DNA of 41,824 nt from Prevotellaceae bacterium (GCA_031270845.1 JAISXF010000064.1:1-41824); one strand, 5' to 3'. Positions 16,260-24,521 are shown, numbered from the stretch's first letter. The notes: a model not told the origin generated them from the sequence alone. Program-made: numbers and translations.

Positions 16260-18410
16260 TTACCCCAGCTCCAAATAAACGTACAGCCCTTTGGTAGCCT
16301 TTGTTCCCGCCGGTGGCGACTGCTTGAGCACCCGCCCGACGCCGGTGAAACGCACCGTCAAATCCATATTCTCGAGCAGGAAGAGCGCGTCTTTCAAGCC
16401 CATATTCAGCACCGACGGCAACTCGTCGGCGTTAATGTTCTTTGATATTTCCCACACGTATTCCTTTTCGGTGTACACGCCGACCCATGGTGTGTTTTTT
16501 GTCAGGAATTTGGAAGGAATGGCCAGACGGCTCAGGGCGGTTTCCACTTCGGCCTTCCTGCCGCCCTTGACTATTGGCATCTCCGGTGCCACCGGAGGTT
16601 CGCTGCCCGCGAGCTCCGGCCAATCCCGCCCGGCGATGTAGAGTTTGTCGGCGATATTTTTGAATACCGGCGCCGCCCATGTCGATCCGTAGAGGGCTTC
16701 GGTGGTTTTCTCCCCATAGAGTACCACGATAGCGCTGTATTTCGGCGCTTCCGACGGGAAATAGCCGACAAACGACGCCTGCGGCTTGCGGTAGCGCCCC
16801 TGCTTGTACACCCCGTCGAAGAGCAGTTGCGCGGTGCCGGTCTTGCCCGAAATGTGATACCGTTTATCGTTGATGCCCCTTGCCGTGCCGTTTTCCACCG
16901 CCCCGCGCAAGGCGCGATGTATCTCCCGCAGTACCGCCGGCGAACAGATGGCGCTGTTGATAACTTCCGTCGGGAATTTTTTATGGATACCGCCGTCTTT
17001 TTTTTGTATCGCAGTAACGAACTTCGGCTTCACCATTTTTCCGCCGTTGGCCACGGCGTTATAGAGCGTAAGTGTATGCAGGGGCGTGAGCAGCACTTCG
17101 TAGCCGATGGCCTGCATCGGTATCGACACGCCCGACCACACCCTGTCGCCCGGATACCCGATGGTCGGGTTGGCCTCGCCCTTAATCTGCAGCCCCAGCG
17201 GCTTATGGAGGTACATCCCGTAGAGGCGGTCGGTAAACTGCCGTTCGTTGCCGTTGCCGTAGGCCTTGACGGCTGTTTTGGCAAAACCGACGTTCGAGGA
17301 ATGTTCCAGCGCCTCGAGCATCGAGATGGTGCCTAATCCCCGGTGGTCATCGACAAACGGCACGCCGTGGTAGTTCCACGTGCCGGTGCCCACCTCTACC
17401 GGCGTATCGAGCGACACGTGGCTGTCTTCGAGCAGCGCAATGAGCATCGGCAGCTTGAATGTCGAGCCAGGGTTGGTGGCCATGCCGATGGCGTAGTTGA
17501 ACGCCTCGTCGTAGCCGCCGTCGGCGCGGCGCTTCATGTTGGCGATGGCGCGTATTTCGCCCGTAGCGACTTCCATCACAATGGCGGTTCCGGCTTCAAA
17601 GAGGGGGTTCTCCATCATCTTTTCGCGCAATGCTGTTTCGGCGGCGTCCTGAATATCGACATCGAGCGTGGTAACGATATTCATCCCGTCGCGCGGTTCC
17701 TCATCGGACGAGCTGTTAATCGGCATCCACTCGCCGCCCGGAAGACGTTGCACTACCCGTTTGCCGGGCGTACCGCGCAGGTAAACATCGAAGGCATCCT
17801 CAATGCCCACGCCCACGCCGTCGGCGTTCTTCCATCCGATTGTACGGTACGCCAGCCGGTCGTAGGGGTTAGTTCGTTTGCTTTTTGGTTCGACAATCAG
17901 GCCGCCCCGGTACTGCCCCAGACTGAATATCGGAAACTGCTTCACCGCCTGCAGTTCCGTATAGGTTATCCACCGTGGATGCACGAGCAGGTAGCATTTG
18001 CCGGCCTTCCGCGCCTGGAGCAGTGCTGTTTTATACTCTCCGGCCGGTTTATCTTTAAAAAAACGCGCCAGCGCCGCCGCCAGCCCGTCGATATTCGACG
18101 CCCATACCGAATCCAGCGCCACCGTACAGTCGAACCGCAGTTCATAGTAGGGGAGCGACATGGCCAGCACGCGCCCGTCGTTAGCCATGATATTCCCGCG
18201 CACCGCCGACAGGTTTTCCTGTTTCAGGCTGCGCTTCTGTCCTTCCTCTTTCAGTTCGCTGTTCAATTGCAGGGAGACGACCTGCACAATAATCCCAATC
18301 CCCGACAATACTACCAGCAAATATACAAAGCCTATCCGCCGGATGATAGGTTGTGTCTCCCGTCCTTCCTGCGGCGCTTGCGAATGCTTCGTATGACTGT
18401 TTGTTGCCAT
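16260..18410 (-). CDS. ftsI: Division transpeptidase FtsI (PBP3) with C-terminal PASTA domain
   Basis: This class B penicillin-binding protein cross-links septal peptidoglycan. The 716-residue product has one N-terminal transmembrane helix (about residues 28-48), a dimerisation/pedestal domain, and a transpeptidase domain with the three active-site motifs STFK (316-319), SSN (371-373) and KTGT (523-526). A PASTA domain fills the last 60 residues (LPSVLNMGLKDAL to the end). PASTA-bearing FtsI proteins are frequent in Bacteroidota dcw clusters and are sometimes annotated as Spo5D-like. It is followed by murE and preceded by an ftsL-like gene whose stop codon lies in a heptamer repeat 18 bp away. 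Confidence 0.95.
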   Translation of the reverse strand: MATNSHTKHSQAPQEGRETQPIIRRIGFVYLLVVLSGIGIIVQVVSLQLNSELKEEGQKRSLKQENLSAVRGNIMANDGRVLAMSLPYYELRFDCTVALDSVWASNIDGLAAALARFFKDKPAGEYKTALLQARKAGKCYLLVHPRWITYTELQAVKQFPIFSLGQYRGGLIVEPKSKRTNPYDRLAYRTIGWKNADGVGVGIEDAFDVYLRGTPGKRVVQRLPGGEWMPINSSSDEEPRDGMNIVTTLDVDIQDAAETALREKMMENPLFEAGTAIVMEVATGEIRAIANMKRRADGGYDEAFNYAIGMATNPGSTFKLPMLIALLEDSHVSLDTPVEVGTGTWNYHGVPFVDDHRGLGTISMLEALEHSSNVGFAKTAVKAYGNGNERQFTDRLYGMYLHKPLGLQIKGEANPTIGYPGDRVWSGVSIPMQAIGYEVLLTPLHTLTLYNAVANGGKMVKPKFVTAIQKKDGGIHKKFPTEVINSAICSPAVLREIHRALRGAVENGTARGINDKRYHISGKTGTAQLLFDGVYKQGRYRKPQASFVGYFPSEAPKYSAIVVLYGEKTTEALYGSTWAAPVFKNIADKLYIAGRDWPELAGSEPPVAPEMPIVKGGRKAEVETALSRLAIPSKFLTKNTPWVGVYTEKEYVWEISKNINADELPSVLNMGLKDALFLLENMDLTVRFTGVGRVLKQSPPAGTKATKGLYVYLELG

Positions 18411-18413
18411 TGG

Positions 18414-18434
18414 ATATTGAATATTGTCTATTGT
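18414..18434. repeat. Three heptamers at the ftsL-ftsI junction
   Basis: The plus strand reads ATATTGA, ATATTGT and CTATTGT in succession. The ftsL stop codon (18428-18430) lies in the third unit and the ftsI start codon is 4 bp beyond the first. It is short, but it matches the pattern seen at other junctions in the window. Confidence 0.6.
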
Positions 18435-18787
18435 CTGCCGGCTTTTATCCGTTTCGGTGGTGTTTGCGGGGCGGCGATGCTTGTGATGTTCCGTTCCTTC
18501 AGCATTCGGGTGATGGTCGATTGCTTGTTCATTTGCATTAATTTTGATTCAAGGGTTTTATATTCCGCCCGCAGGTTCTTCACCTCCCGTTCAACCTGCC
18601 GCCCGCGGCGCACCGTCTGCGCCATATTGTAATGAAAGCCGATATAAAGCAAGGCCAGCACAAACAAAAAGAACAGAAATCGGCCATGTTTCCGCAGCAG
18701 TACATTGACCGGCCATCCCGAAAAAATCCGGCTGATTATATTCCCCGCTTTATTAATTTTCTGCTTACTCATACTCTTTTCTTCCAT
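18428..18787 (-). CDS. ftsL: FtsL-like divisome protein
   Basis: The 119-residue product has a basic N-terminus, one transmembrane helix (FLFFLFVLALLYIGFHY, about residues 38-54) and a periplasmic coiled coil (EREVKNLRAEYKTLESKLMQ). This is the topology of FtsL, which with FtsB bridges FtsQ to FtsW/FtsI. Sequence identity within the family is low, so the call rests on topology and on the position between rsmH and ftsI. The first ATG (18785-18787) lies in a heptamer repeat; a second ATG five codons later (18770-18772) is an alternative start. Confidence 0.85.
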   Translation of the reverse strand: MEEKSMSKQKINKAGNIISRIFSGWPVNVLLRKHGRFLFFLFVLALLYIGFHYNMAQTVRRGRQVEREVKNLRAEYKTLESKLMQMNKQSTITRMLKERNITSIAAPQTPPKRIKAGRQ

Positions 18788-18808
18788 TAACCATTAATCA
18801 TGAACCAT
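18781..18808. repeat. Four heptamers spanning the rsmH stop and ftsL start
   Basis: On the minus strand the units are ATGGTTC, ATGATTA, ATGGTTA and ATGGAAG. The last codons and the stop of rsmH (18794-18796) and the start codon of ftsL (18785-18787) are both made from these units. Confidence 0.75.
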
Positions 18809-19696
18809 TGCCACTCTCAGCTTCGCGCTGCGTGCCCGCGTATTTTTCCGGATTTCTTCCTCCTTCGGCACAATAGCCTTTTTGGTAATCACGGTAAACG
18901 GCGTCTGTTCCTGCCCGAAGAAATCTTTAGTTACTATTCCTTCTACATTGCCCGTCCGCATAAAGTTTTTCACTATCCGGTCTTCCAGCGAATGATAGGT
19001 AATGACTGCCAGTCGCCCACCCGGCTTGAGCAGCTTCAACGACTGGATCAGCAACTGCTCCAGCGCCGGCAGTTCCTCGTTGACTTCCATCCGCAGCGCC
19101 TGAAAGACCTTTGCCAAGTACTTATGTTCCGCCTGCCGCAGCACACATGGCCTGAGTGCATCGACCAGCGCGCCGACGGTTTCAATCGGCTGCTTCTGCC
19201 GCCTCTCTGCCACGCACCGCGCCACTTTCGGCGCATTGACCACCTCGCCGTACCTTTTGAAAATCGTTTGCAACCGTGCTTCGCTATACGTATTCACGAT
19301 ATGCGCGGCCGTCAAATCCGACTGTCGGTTCATGCGCATATCGAGCGCCGCCTCGAACCGGAACGAAAAACCGCGTTCCGGCGTATCAAACTGGTGCGAC
19401 GACACGCCTAAATCGGCCAGTATTCCATCGACCTGCTCCACGCCTTCGTAGCGCAGCAGGCTACGGATGTACCGGAAATTATTTTCGATAAACGTCAGCC
19501 GCCAATCGTCGATGCGGTTGACCGTGGCGTCGGCATCGCGGTCGAAGGCCAGCAGGCGGCCTTTCGGCAGGCGGTTCAGGATTTCACGGGTATGGCTGCC
19601 GCCGCCGTACGTCGCATCGACATACGTGCCGCCCGCCTTCACGCAAAGCGCATCAACGCTTTCGTGCAGTAATACCGGTATGTGATAGGCAGCCAT
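18794..19696 (-). CDS. rsmH: 16S rRNA (cytosine(1402)-N(4))-methyltransferase RsmH
   Basis: RsmH (MraW) methylates N4 of C1402 in the decoding centre of 16S rRNA using S-adenosylmethionine. The 300-residue product begins with the family motif HIPVLLHESVDAL, followed by the SAM-binding loop VDATYGGGSHTREIL (about residues 26-40) and GILADLGVSSHQFD. The C-terminal part has GGRLAVITYHSLEDRIVK, also a family hallmark. It is the second gene of the dcw operon, about 33 bp after mraZ. Confidence 0.97.
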   Translation of the reverse strand: MAAYHIPVLLHESVDALCVKAGGTYVDATYGGGSHTREILNRLPKGRLLAFDRDADATVNRIDDWRLTFIENNFRYIRSLLRYEGVEQVDGILADLGVSSHQFDTPERGFSFRFEAALDMRMNRQSDLTAAHIVNTYSEARLQTIFKRYGEVVNAPKVARCVAERRQKQPIETVGALVDALRPCVLRQAEHKYLAKVFQALRMEVNEELPALEQLLIQSLKLLKPGGRLAVITYHSLEDRIVKNFMRTGNVEGIVTKDFFGQEQTPFTVITKKAIVPKEEEIRKNTRARSAKLRVAMVHD

Positions 19697-19729
19697 TTTA
19701 TTTTCTTTATAACATAAATATCTTTCGTT

Positions 19730-20191
19730 TTATAGTCCATTGGTCGGTTGGCCTAACAGTTTTTCAAACAACACGGCAAATTCCTTTTCGGGCATCGCTG
19801 CCGCCATCCAGTTTTCCTTTGCCCACACTTGTATTTTAAAATCCTGCCCAACAAATATGACCTCTTTCTGCACCCCGATTTTTTCGAGCAAATGCTTCGG
19901 TATCGTGATCCGCGACATTTTCTCGTCGGGCGTTACAATCGCACGGTTGCGGTTGAACCCTTCCCACACTTCGTTGCCTGCCTGTGTGAGGAGATTGATG
20001 CGCGATTTTACCTGCGCCGACAGCTTGTCCCATTCCTCCATCGTGTAGAGCTCGAGCGAGGCGTTGAATACATTTTTGCGCACGACATACGAGCCGCCTT
20101 TGTCGGCGGCCTGCGCGCGTAACTCCGACGGGAATATTAGCCGTCCCCGGTCGTCTAATTTGCTTGTGTATTCTCCTATAAATGCAGCCAT
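19730..20191 (-). CDS. mraZ: Transcriptional regulator MraZ
   Basis: MraZ is a ring-shaped DNA-binding protein with two SpoVT/AbrB-like domains that controls the dcw operon, usually by repressing its own promoter. The 153-residue product (usual length about 145-155) contains both copies of the core DxxxR region: KLDDRGRLIFPSELR near residues 11-25 and DEKMSRITIPKHL in the second half. It is the first gene of the operon. Directly upstream are a -7 box and four evenly spaced hexamers that fit an autoregulatory site. Confidence 0.96.
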   Translation of the reverse strand: MAAFIGEYTSKLDDRGRLIFPSELRAQAADKGGSYVVRKNVFNASLELYTMEEWDKLSAQVKSRINLLTQAGNEVWEGFNRNRAIVTPDEKMSRITIPKHLLEKIGVQKEVIFVGQDFKIQVWAKENWMAAAMPEKEFAVLFEKLLGQPTNGL

Positions 20192-20217
20192 TTTATTGTA
20201 TAATCTAAAACAGGCTG

Positions 20218-20225
20218 CAAATATA
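20218..20225 (-). promoter_or_regulatory. -7 promoter box of mraZ
   Basis: The minus strand reads TATATTTG, a full match to the Bacteroidota -7 consensus TAnnTTTG, 26 bp before the mraZ start codon. No TTTG -33 element is present at the usual distance; that position is taken by the TTACAY boxes. It is likely the dcw operon promoter. Confidence 0.7.
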
Positions 20226-20234
20226 CACCTTTTT

Positions 20235-20270
20235 TTCCATATATTTACATTTGATTACACTTTTTTACAT
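20235..20270. promoter_or_regulatory. Four 10-bp-spaced boxes, putative MraZ operator
   Basis: On the plus strand TTCCAT (20235-20240), TTACAT (20245-20250), TTACAC (20255-20260) and TTACAT (20265-20270) are separated by exactly four bases each. On the minus strand these read ATGTAA, GTGTAA, ATGTAA and ATGGAA. Known MraZ sites in other phyla are also short direct repeats with a 10-bp period upstream of mraZ (TGGGN boxes in Escherichia coli, AAAGTG-containing boxes in mollicutes). The array abuts the -7 box, where bound MraZ would block transcription. Confidence 0.65.
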
Positions 20271-20297
20271 TTAAAGATGCTAACATGGCGGCAAAAG

Positions 20298-20352
20298 TTA
20301 TTCACAATATCCCGTTAATTTGTTTTTTCTTAATTAAATATATTGTGAATAA
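20298..20352. promoter_or_regulatory. 13-bp dyad containing two DnaA-box-like sequences
   Basis: TTATTCACAATAT (20298-20310) and its exact reverse complement (20340-20352) flank a 29-bp AT-rich stretch. Each arm begins with TTATTCACA, which fits the DnaA box consensus TTATNCACA, in opposite orientations. It lies upstream of the putative MraZ operator. It may be a DnaA-binding control site or a binding site of another regulator; the spacing is too long for an intrinsic terminator. Confidence 0.5.
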
Positions 20353-20375
20353 TAAATTGGAAACAGATGGATGAA

Positions 20376-20462
20376 AGGGTAAAAAATAAAAGGTACAGGG
20401 TACAGGGTAGCCTGCGACAGCCACCCTGTACCCTGCACCTTTTACTTCTTATCCTTTACCTT
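20376..20462 (-). terminator. Terminator-like hairpin built from inverted heptamers
   Basis: The left side (20376-20410) is five heptamers of the type AGGGTAC/AAGGTAC and the right side (20421-20462) is six heptamers of the complementary type GTACCCT/GCACCTT. Arms 20387-20408 and 20423-20444 pair over 22 positions with one mismatch, around a 14-nt loop. On the minus strand the stem is followed by a T-rich tract (TTTTATTTTTT). It separates the last gene of the glycan locus from the dcw promoter region. Confidence 0.75.
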
Positions 20463-20477
20463 GTATCCGCCGAAGGC

Positions 20478-21746
20478 TTACTTTAATACCACCGCCGACG
20501 TTACCGCCCGTTGCGAGCCGTCGGAGGGTTTGATGGTTTCCTGGCCATTGACCAGCATGCACGACGAGCCGCCGCCGTCGAGGTTCAACGCCTCTACACA
20601 ACCCAAATCTTTCAGGATTTGCGCTGTTTCGGCGAGGGTAAACCCGGGCGTGTTGGGGGTTTTGTTGCGGCCTTCGCATACAAAGAGGATCACTTTGTTG
20701 TCGTCGGTATAGCCGATGGCGGTGCGGGGGGTGGCGGGATAAAGGTCGGAGGCCGTCATCTCATCCTCCCACATGGCGGTGGTGGCTATTGAGCCGCTTT
20801 TGATTAATACCGGGCAGCCACCGATAGCCGTCAGTGCGGCATACTCACGCCCGCCGGCGGGGTAGGTCGCCGAAGGCACCAGCCCGCCATTGGTAACCGG
20901 GTTGGGCGCCGGGGCGGGATAGGCGTAGGTCTTGCCCTGCCAGTCTGTCCATGCCCAGGCGGTTTGGTACGTTGTGCCGGCAATATGACCGAAGATGCCG
21001 CGGGTCGGATAGTAGGGTGGGGTAGGGCCGCTCCATACATCGAGGCTGGTGGTAAATACCAGCGCTCCCGCCCGCCATATCAGACTCAGGTTATAGACAT
21101 TCGACCCCGACCATGTTAAGAAGCCGCCATTGATAACCACCGGATAGCTGCCGTCGCTGTAAAACTGCGCGGGTGTTTTGGCGCCGGAGATTTGCGTACT
21201 GCGGACATCGCTGCCTACTTTGGTGCCCGACGGGACGGCGTCGAACGTCCGGCCTTTGCTGGTTTTGGCCACGGCGATATACGCTACGGCATTCTTCCCC
21301 TGCAGTTGCGCCGGCGACTTATAGACGCGGATGCCCGACGGCAGGTCGCCAAACTCGAGGCATTGCTCCCAGCCTTTGTAGGGGCCGACAGGCTCTTCGA
21401 TTTCAGAGGCCCGCATGGTATAGGTTAGCTGTTTCCCGTCGGCTGCGATGGTAAACGTGGCCGGGCTGCCCAAATTATAGACGGCTTCCGCCTCGGCGGG
21501 AGCGACCATCGTCGCGCCTTCGGCCAGCTCGAGCCGGATACGGACATCCGACTTGCTTTGGTCTTCGACCAGCTCCATATCGACTTGATAAATGAAGTTG
21601 TCGATTTTAATTGCACCGGCCGCCTTGTTAAGAATTGTGGCCGATACGACGTAATCCTTGATCACAATAGTGCCCCGGTCGTCGCTACACGCGCTCATGC
21701 CCGTTACCAACAGGCTTAGCGTAAGTAAATAGAAAATCTTTTTCAT
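20478..21746 (-). CDS. Phosphodiester glycosidase (NAGPA/DUF2233) lipoprotein
   Basis: The 422-residue product is a lipoprotein (lipobox ending at Cys20, then SDD, which resembles the acidic surface-export signal of Bacteroidota lipoproteins). Residues about 27-115 form a DUF5018-like beta-sandwich. The rest is an NAGPA/DUF2233 domain with VVINGGF in the middle and the family hallmark ALNLDGGGSSCMLV near the C-terminus. The family includes the human uncovering enzyme, which removes GlcNAc from GlcNAc-1-phospho-6-mannose. The bacterial substrate here is unknown; cleavage of a sugar-phosphodiester bond is an inference. It is the last gene of the glycan locus and is followed by a terminator-like hairpin. 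Confidence 0.85.
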   Translation of the reverse strand: MKKIFYLLTLSLLVTGMSACSDDRGTIVIKDYVVSATILNKAAGAIKIDNFIYQVDMELVEDQSKSDVRIRLELAEGATMVAPAEAEAVYNLGSPATFTIAADGKQLTYTMRASEIEEPVGPYKGWEQCLEFGDLPSGIRVYKSPAQLQGKNAVAYIAVAKTSKGRTFDAVPSGTKVGSDVRSTQISGAKTPAQFYSDGSYPVVINGGFLTWSGSNVYNLSLIWRAGALVFTTSLDVWSGPTPPYYPTRGIFGHIAGTTYQTAWAWTDWQGKTYAYPAPAPNPVTNGGLVPSATYPAGGREYAALTAIGGCPVLIKSGSIATTAMWEDEMTASDLYPATPRTAIGYTDDNKVILFVCEGRNKTPNTPGFTLAETAQILKDLGCVEALNLDGGGSSCMLVNGQETIKPSDGSQRAVTSAVVLK

Positions 21747-21774
21747 GTGTTGAATTGTTTAGTTGTTGAATTGT

Positions 21775-23100
21775 TTAATTGTTCATTGTTTTCATTCCTG
21801 CTTCCACTTCGCCCCAAAGGTCTTTGGCGATGATATGACAGATGTCGAATACCATCACGCCGTCGGAGAGGCGGAGGTTCATTTCGATAGAGCGGGTAAG
21901 GTCGCCGGGGTTGTTGTAGAACTGGTCAACCAGCAGGCCGCCGACGAATGGCCGCCCGCCGAGGATACCCCGAAGCCGCTCACAGGAACCTTCGACGCAA
22001 TACCATTCGCTCGACTGCGCGTGGCTGTCGGTTTCGTTTTGCACGGCGCGGTGGTGGGCGCGGTAGTCGTCGTTGGTGATGTCGGTGTAATAGTTGCCGG
22101 TGGTGTAGAGGTCGAGCAGTTCGGCGTAGCCGGAGTTACGGTATTCGGGCGTAGCCCAGTCATACTCCTGCGACGGGTCGTACGTGCGGCTGGCGAAGTT
22201 CACGCCCACTTCGTAGTACGACGGGTACCATGCGCCGGTGTAGTCGCCGAAGGAAATATCGGGATTGATGCTTTTCACCGCATCGCGCGCCTGCACCATA
22301 AAATCGTAAATAACTTTGGCGCGCCACTCCACCCACTTCGGAAAGTGTTTGCCGTCGGCGCGGTGGTAGCCATTGTCGCCCTTTACCCATTTAAAAATAT
22401 CGTCGGGGAAGGCGGCTACCGGCTCGCCGATGTACTGCTCAAAGGCCGCTTTCGAGGCTTCCGAAAAATCGGCGGAGATACCGTCGTAGCGCACGCGGTC
22501 GAGGATAAGGCCGTCGAGGGCGGGGTATTTGCGCGTAATTTCCTGCAGGATATTTAAGATATACGTGCGATACGATGCGTCTATCGGGTTGACCATCGCC
22601 GAATACTTGTGCTTTTCGGCGGTAACGGGTATGATGCCCCGGTCGGGCGTATAGACCATCGTCGCCCATTCGGGGTGGTCGCTATATACGATGCCGCGGT
22701 CGAAGTAATTATGGCCGGCGACAAAGACATTGAGCGAAGCGTGGACTTCCATGCCCAGAGCGTGGGCTTTTTGGATGAAATGCCCTAAGAAATCGAACTT
22801 CTCGCGCCGGAAGCCTTTCCATTCTTCGAGCGGCGGGGCATAGTCGCTTTCGTAAAGCACCTCGCCCGAAATGGGGCGCATGTCAACTACCGCATGGGTG
22901 AAGCCCAGCGATTTTATTTTCTCCAAATAAAAATCAATGGAGTCGGGCGTGCTTAACCGCTCAAAATTGGCGGTGGCGTCGAACCACATCAGGGCGACCT
23001 TTGGGGTAGCCTCCGGCGTGCTTTGACAGGAGGCAAACAGGCAGCATATCCCGATGAGCAGGAAAAAACCCGGCAGCCGGTACATATTTTTCATATCCAT
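21775..23100 (-). CDS. GHL10-type glycosidase-like lipoprotein (second copy)
   Basis: This protein resembles glycosyl hydrolase-like family 10 (GHL10) TIM barrels. It has ALMWFDATANFE at the start of the barrel, GFTHAVVDMRPISGEVLY on an early strand, and LDGLILDRVRYDG on a central strand. A lipoprotein signal precedes Cys (LLIGICCLFASC). I place the start at 23098-23100. The frame is open to an ATG at 23142, which overlaps the previous stop as ATGA, but those codons come from a heptamer repeat and a stem-loop. An ATG at 23094 is a third option. It is a clear paralogue of the preceding gene. The substrate is unknown. Confidence 0.8.
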   Translation of the reverse strand: MDMKNMYRLPGFFLLIGICCLFASCQSTPEATPKVALMWFDATANFERLSTPDSIDFYLEKIKSLGFTHAVVDMRPISGEVLYESDYAPPLEEWKGFRREKFDFLGHFIQKAHALGMEVHASLNVFVAGHNYFDRGIVYSDHPEWATMVYTPDRGIIPVTAEKHKYSAMVNPIDASYRTYILNILQEITRKYPALDGLILDRVRYDGISADFSEASKAAFEQYIGEPVAAFPDDIFKWVKGDNGYHRADGKHFPKWVEWRAKVIYDFMVQARDAVKSINPDISFGDYTGAWYPSYYEVGVNFASRTYDPSQEYDWATPEYRNSGYAELLDLYTTGNYYTDITNDDYRAHHRAVQNETDSHAQSSEWYCVEGSCERLRGILGGRPFVGGLLVDQFYNNPGDLTRSIEMNLRLSDGVMVFDICHIIAKDLWGEVEAGMKTMNN

Positions 23101-23102
23101 TC

Positions 23103-23144
23103 GGGCAAAAAGTTTTTTGCCCTTACATTGTGCATTGTTCATTG
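23103..23144. repeat. Stem-loop and heptamers between the two GHL10 genes
   Basis: GGGCAAAA (23103-23110) pairs with TTTTGCCC (23115-23122) around AGTT. Directly beside it are the heptamers TACATTG, TGCATTG and TTCATTG (23124-23144), which contain the stop codon of the upstream GHL10 gene (23139-23141) and a potential ATG for the next. Confidence 0.65.
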
Positions 23145-24521
23145 TATATTATTTAAATAATTGTCGATGCCGGCTTTCACTGCCGGCCATTTCTGCGGTT
23201 TCATCTTGAGGTGAATCATATCGAAGAGAAAATAACCGTCGCAGGCGTTGATGGCGGCATTGACCGACTGGGTAAGCGACTGGAGGATGGCCGGCGTGTC
23301 GCCATCCCAGCCGTAGTTACCGACGTCGGGGCCGCCGACGACGAGCGTTTCGCCCATAATTAGCGCCATCGACCGCGAACAGAAGCCCTGCACCGTCCAC
23401 TCGCTGGTGCCGTAAATGCTTGTGGGGCCGGCGTAGGCGCCGATGAGTATCACGTCGGCGTGGTCGGCAAAACCGTAGTTCCGGTAGTTGGCGGAAGCCC
23501 ACTGCGGGTAGTTGGCGGCGGTGTTATACTTCGGGCTTGCCCAATTGACGCCCACGCCGTAGTACTGCGAATACCATCCGCCGACATAGACGCCAAACTT
23601 AATATCGGGGTTCCGTGCCTTGATGCGTGCCCGGGCGGCCTCGATAAAGTCGTGTATCACTTTGACGCGGAACTCCAGCCACTGCTTAAAGTACGGGGGC
23701 AGGGTGGCGGGGAGGTAGGCGGTTTTGATGTCGTGCTGCATGACGCCGTCGGGGAATGCCGGAAGGCTTTGGCCGATGTAGGCTTCAAACTTCGCGCGGG
23801 TTTCGGGGGAGAAGTCGCTGTCCAGTTCATCGAACCGGGCGCGGTCGAGAATAATGCCGTCGAGGTCGTCGTAGGCGGCCAGGTCGTCGAGCAGGCTTAA
23901 GATGTAGCTTTGCACATGGTCGTTCGCGGGGTTGAAGAAGTGGGTGCCGGTGGTGCTGATGTCAAGGGTATTTTGAATACCGGTGGCGGTGAGGAGCTGC
24001 GTCGCCCAGGCTTTTTTCGCGGGGTCGCGGGAGAGGATGCCGTTCGTGCCAAGCGCGGTATTATGGGCGCCCGACATGGTATTGAAGCCGGCATAGACTT
24101 TCAGTCCGAGGTCATGGCCGGCGTCGATAAAGGCCTGCAGGTAGTCCCACTCGGCGGTGCGGGTAATTTTGGTATATACGCCTCCGATCCATGCTCCGAG
24201 CCACTGCACGCGGTCGCCGGTGGCGGTATTGAACAGGACATCGCCCGTTGGCGGGCGCACATCGACGATGACGTGGGTGAATCCGGCGTTCTTGGCCAGC
24301 GTGAGGTCGCGGCGGATATTGTCGCGGCTGTTGGCAAAGTCGGCGAAGTTGGCCATGGCGTCGATCCACATAAAACGGGGTTTTGAGCCGTCGTCGGTAC
24401 CGGGGTCGGGCACTTCGGGGTCTGGCCATTCCCAGGGGGGTGTGTCATGGTTTTCTTTCTTGCACGACCACATCGCCGGCAGCAGGAAGAACAGGCAGAG
24501 GATAAGATAGATTTTGTTCAT
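23139..24521 (-). CDS. GHL10-type glycosidase-like lipoprotein (first copy)
   Basis: I start this gene at the ATG at 24519-24521 because it gives a compact lipoprotein signal, MNKIYLILCLFFLLPAMWSC, followed by KKE. The open frame extends to 24557. A Pro/Asp-rich linker precedes the barrel, which has RFMWIDAMANF, GFTHVIVDVRPPTGDVLF, DLGLKVYAGFNT and LDGIILDRARFDE in the same order as its neighbour. The central motif has Asp-Arg where many GHL10 proteins have Asp-Asp, and both copies share this. The two genes probably arose by tandem duplication and have diverged strongly. Hydrolysis of a surface or host glycan is inferred from the family and context. Confidence 0.8.
   Translation of the reverse strand: MNKIYLILCLFFLLPAMWSCKKENHDTPPWEWPDPEVPDPGTDDGSKPRFMWIDAMANFADFANSRDNIRRDLTLAKNAGFTHVIVDVRPPTGDVLFNTATGDRVQWLGAWIGGVYTKITRTAEWDYLQAFIDAGHDLGLKVYAGFNTMSGAHNTALGTNGILSRDPAKKAWATQLLTATGIQNTLDISTTGTHFFNPANDHVQSYILSLLDDLAAYDDLDGIILDRARFDELDSDFSPETRAKFEAYIGQSLPAFPDGVMQHDIKTAYLPATLPPYFKQWLEFRVKVIHDFIEAARARIKARNPDIKFGVYVGGWYSQYYGVGVNWASPKYNTAANYPQWASANYRNYGFADHADVILIGAYAGPTSIYGTSEWTVQGFCSRSMALIMGETLVVGGPDVGNYGWDGDTPAILQSLTQSVNAAINACDGYFLFDMIHLKMKPQKWPAVKAGIDNYLNNIQ

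Noticed and set aside
17343-18632. 429-codon plus-strand open frame opposite ftsI and ftsL
   Set aside because: It is antisense to two well-supported genes, has no recognisable domain, and reflects GC-rich codon positions of the real genes. The same holds for plus-strand frames opposite murC (7856-8767) and murE (14831-15796).
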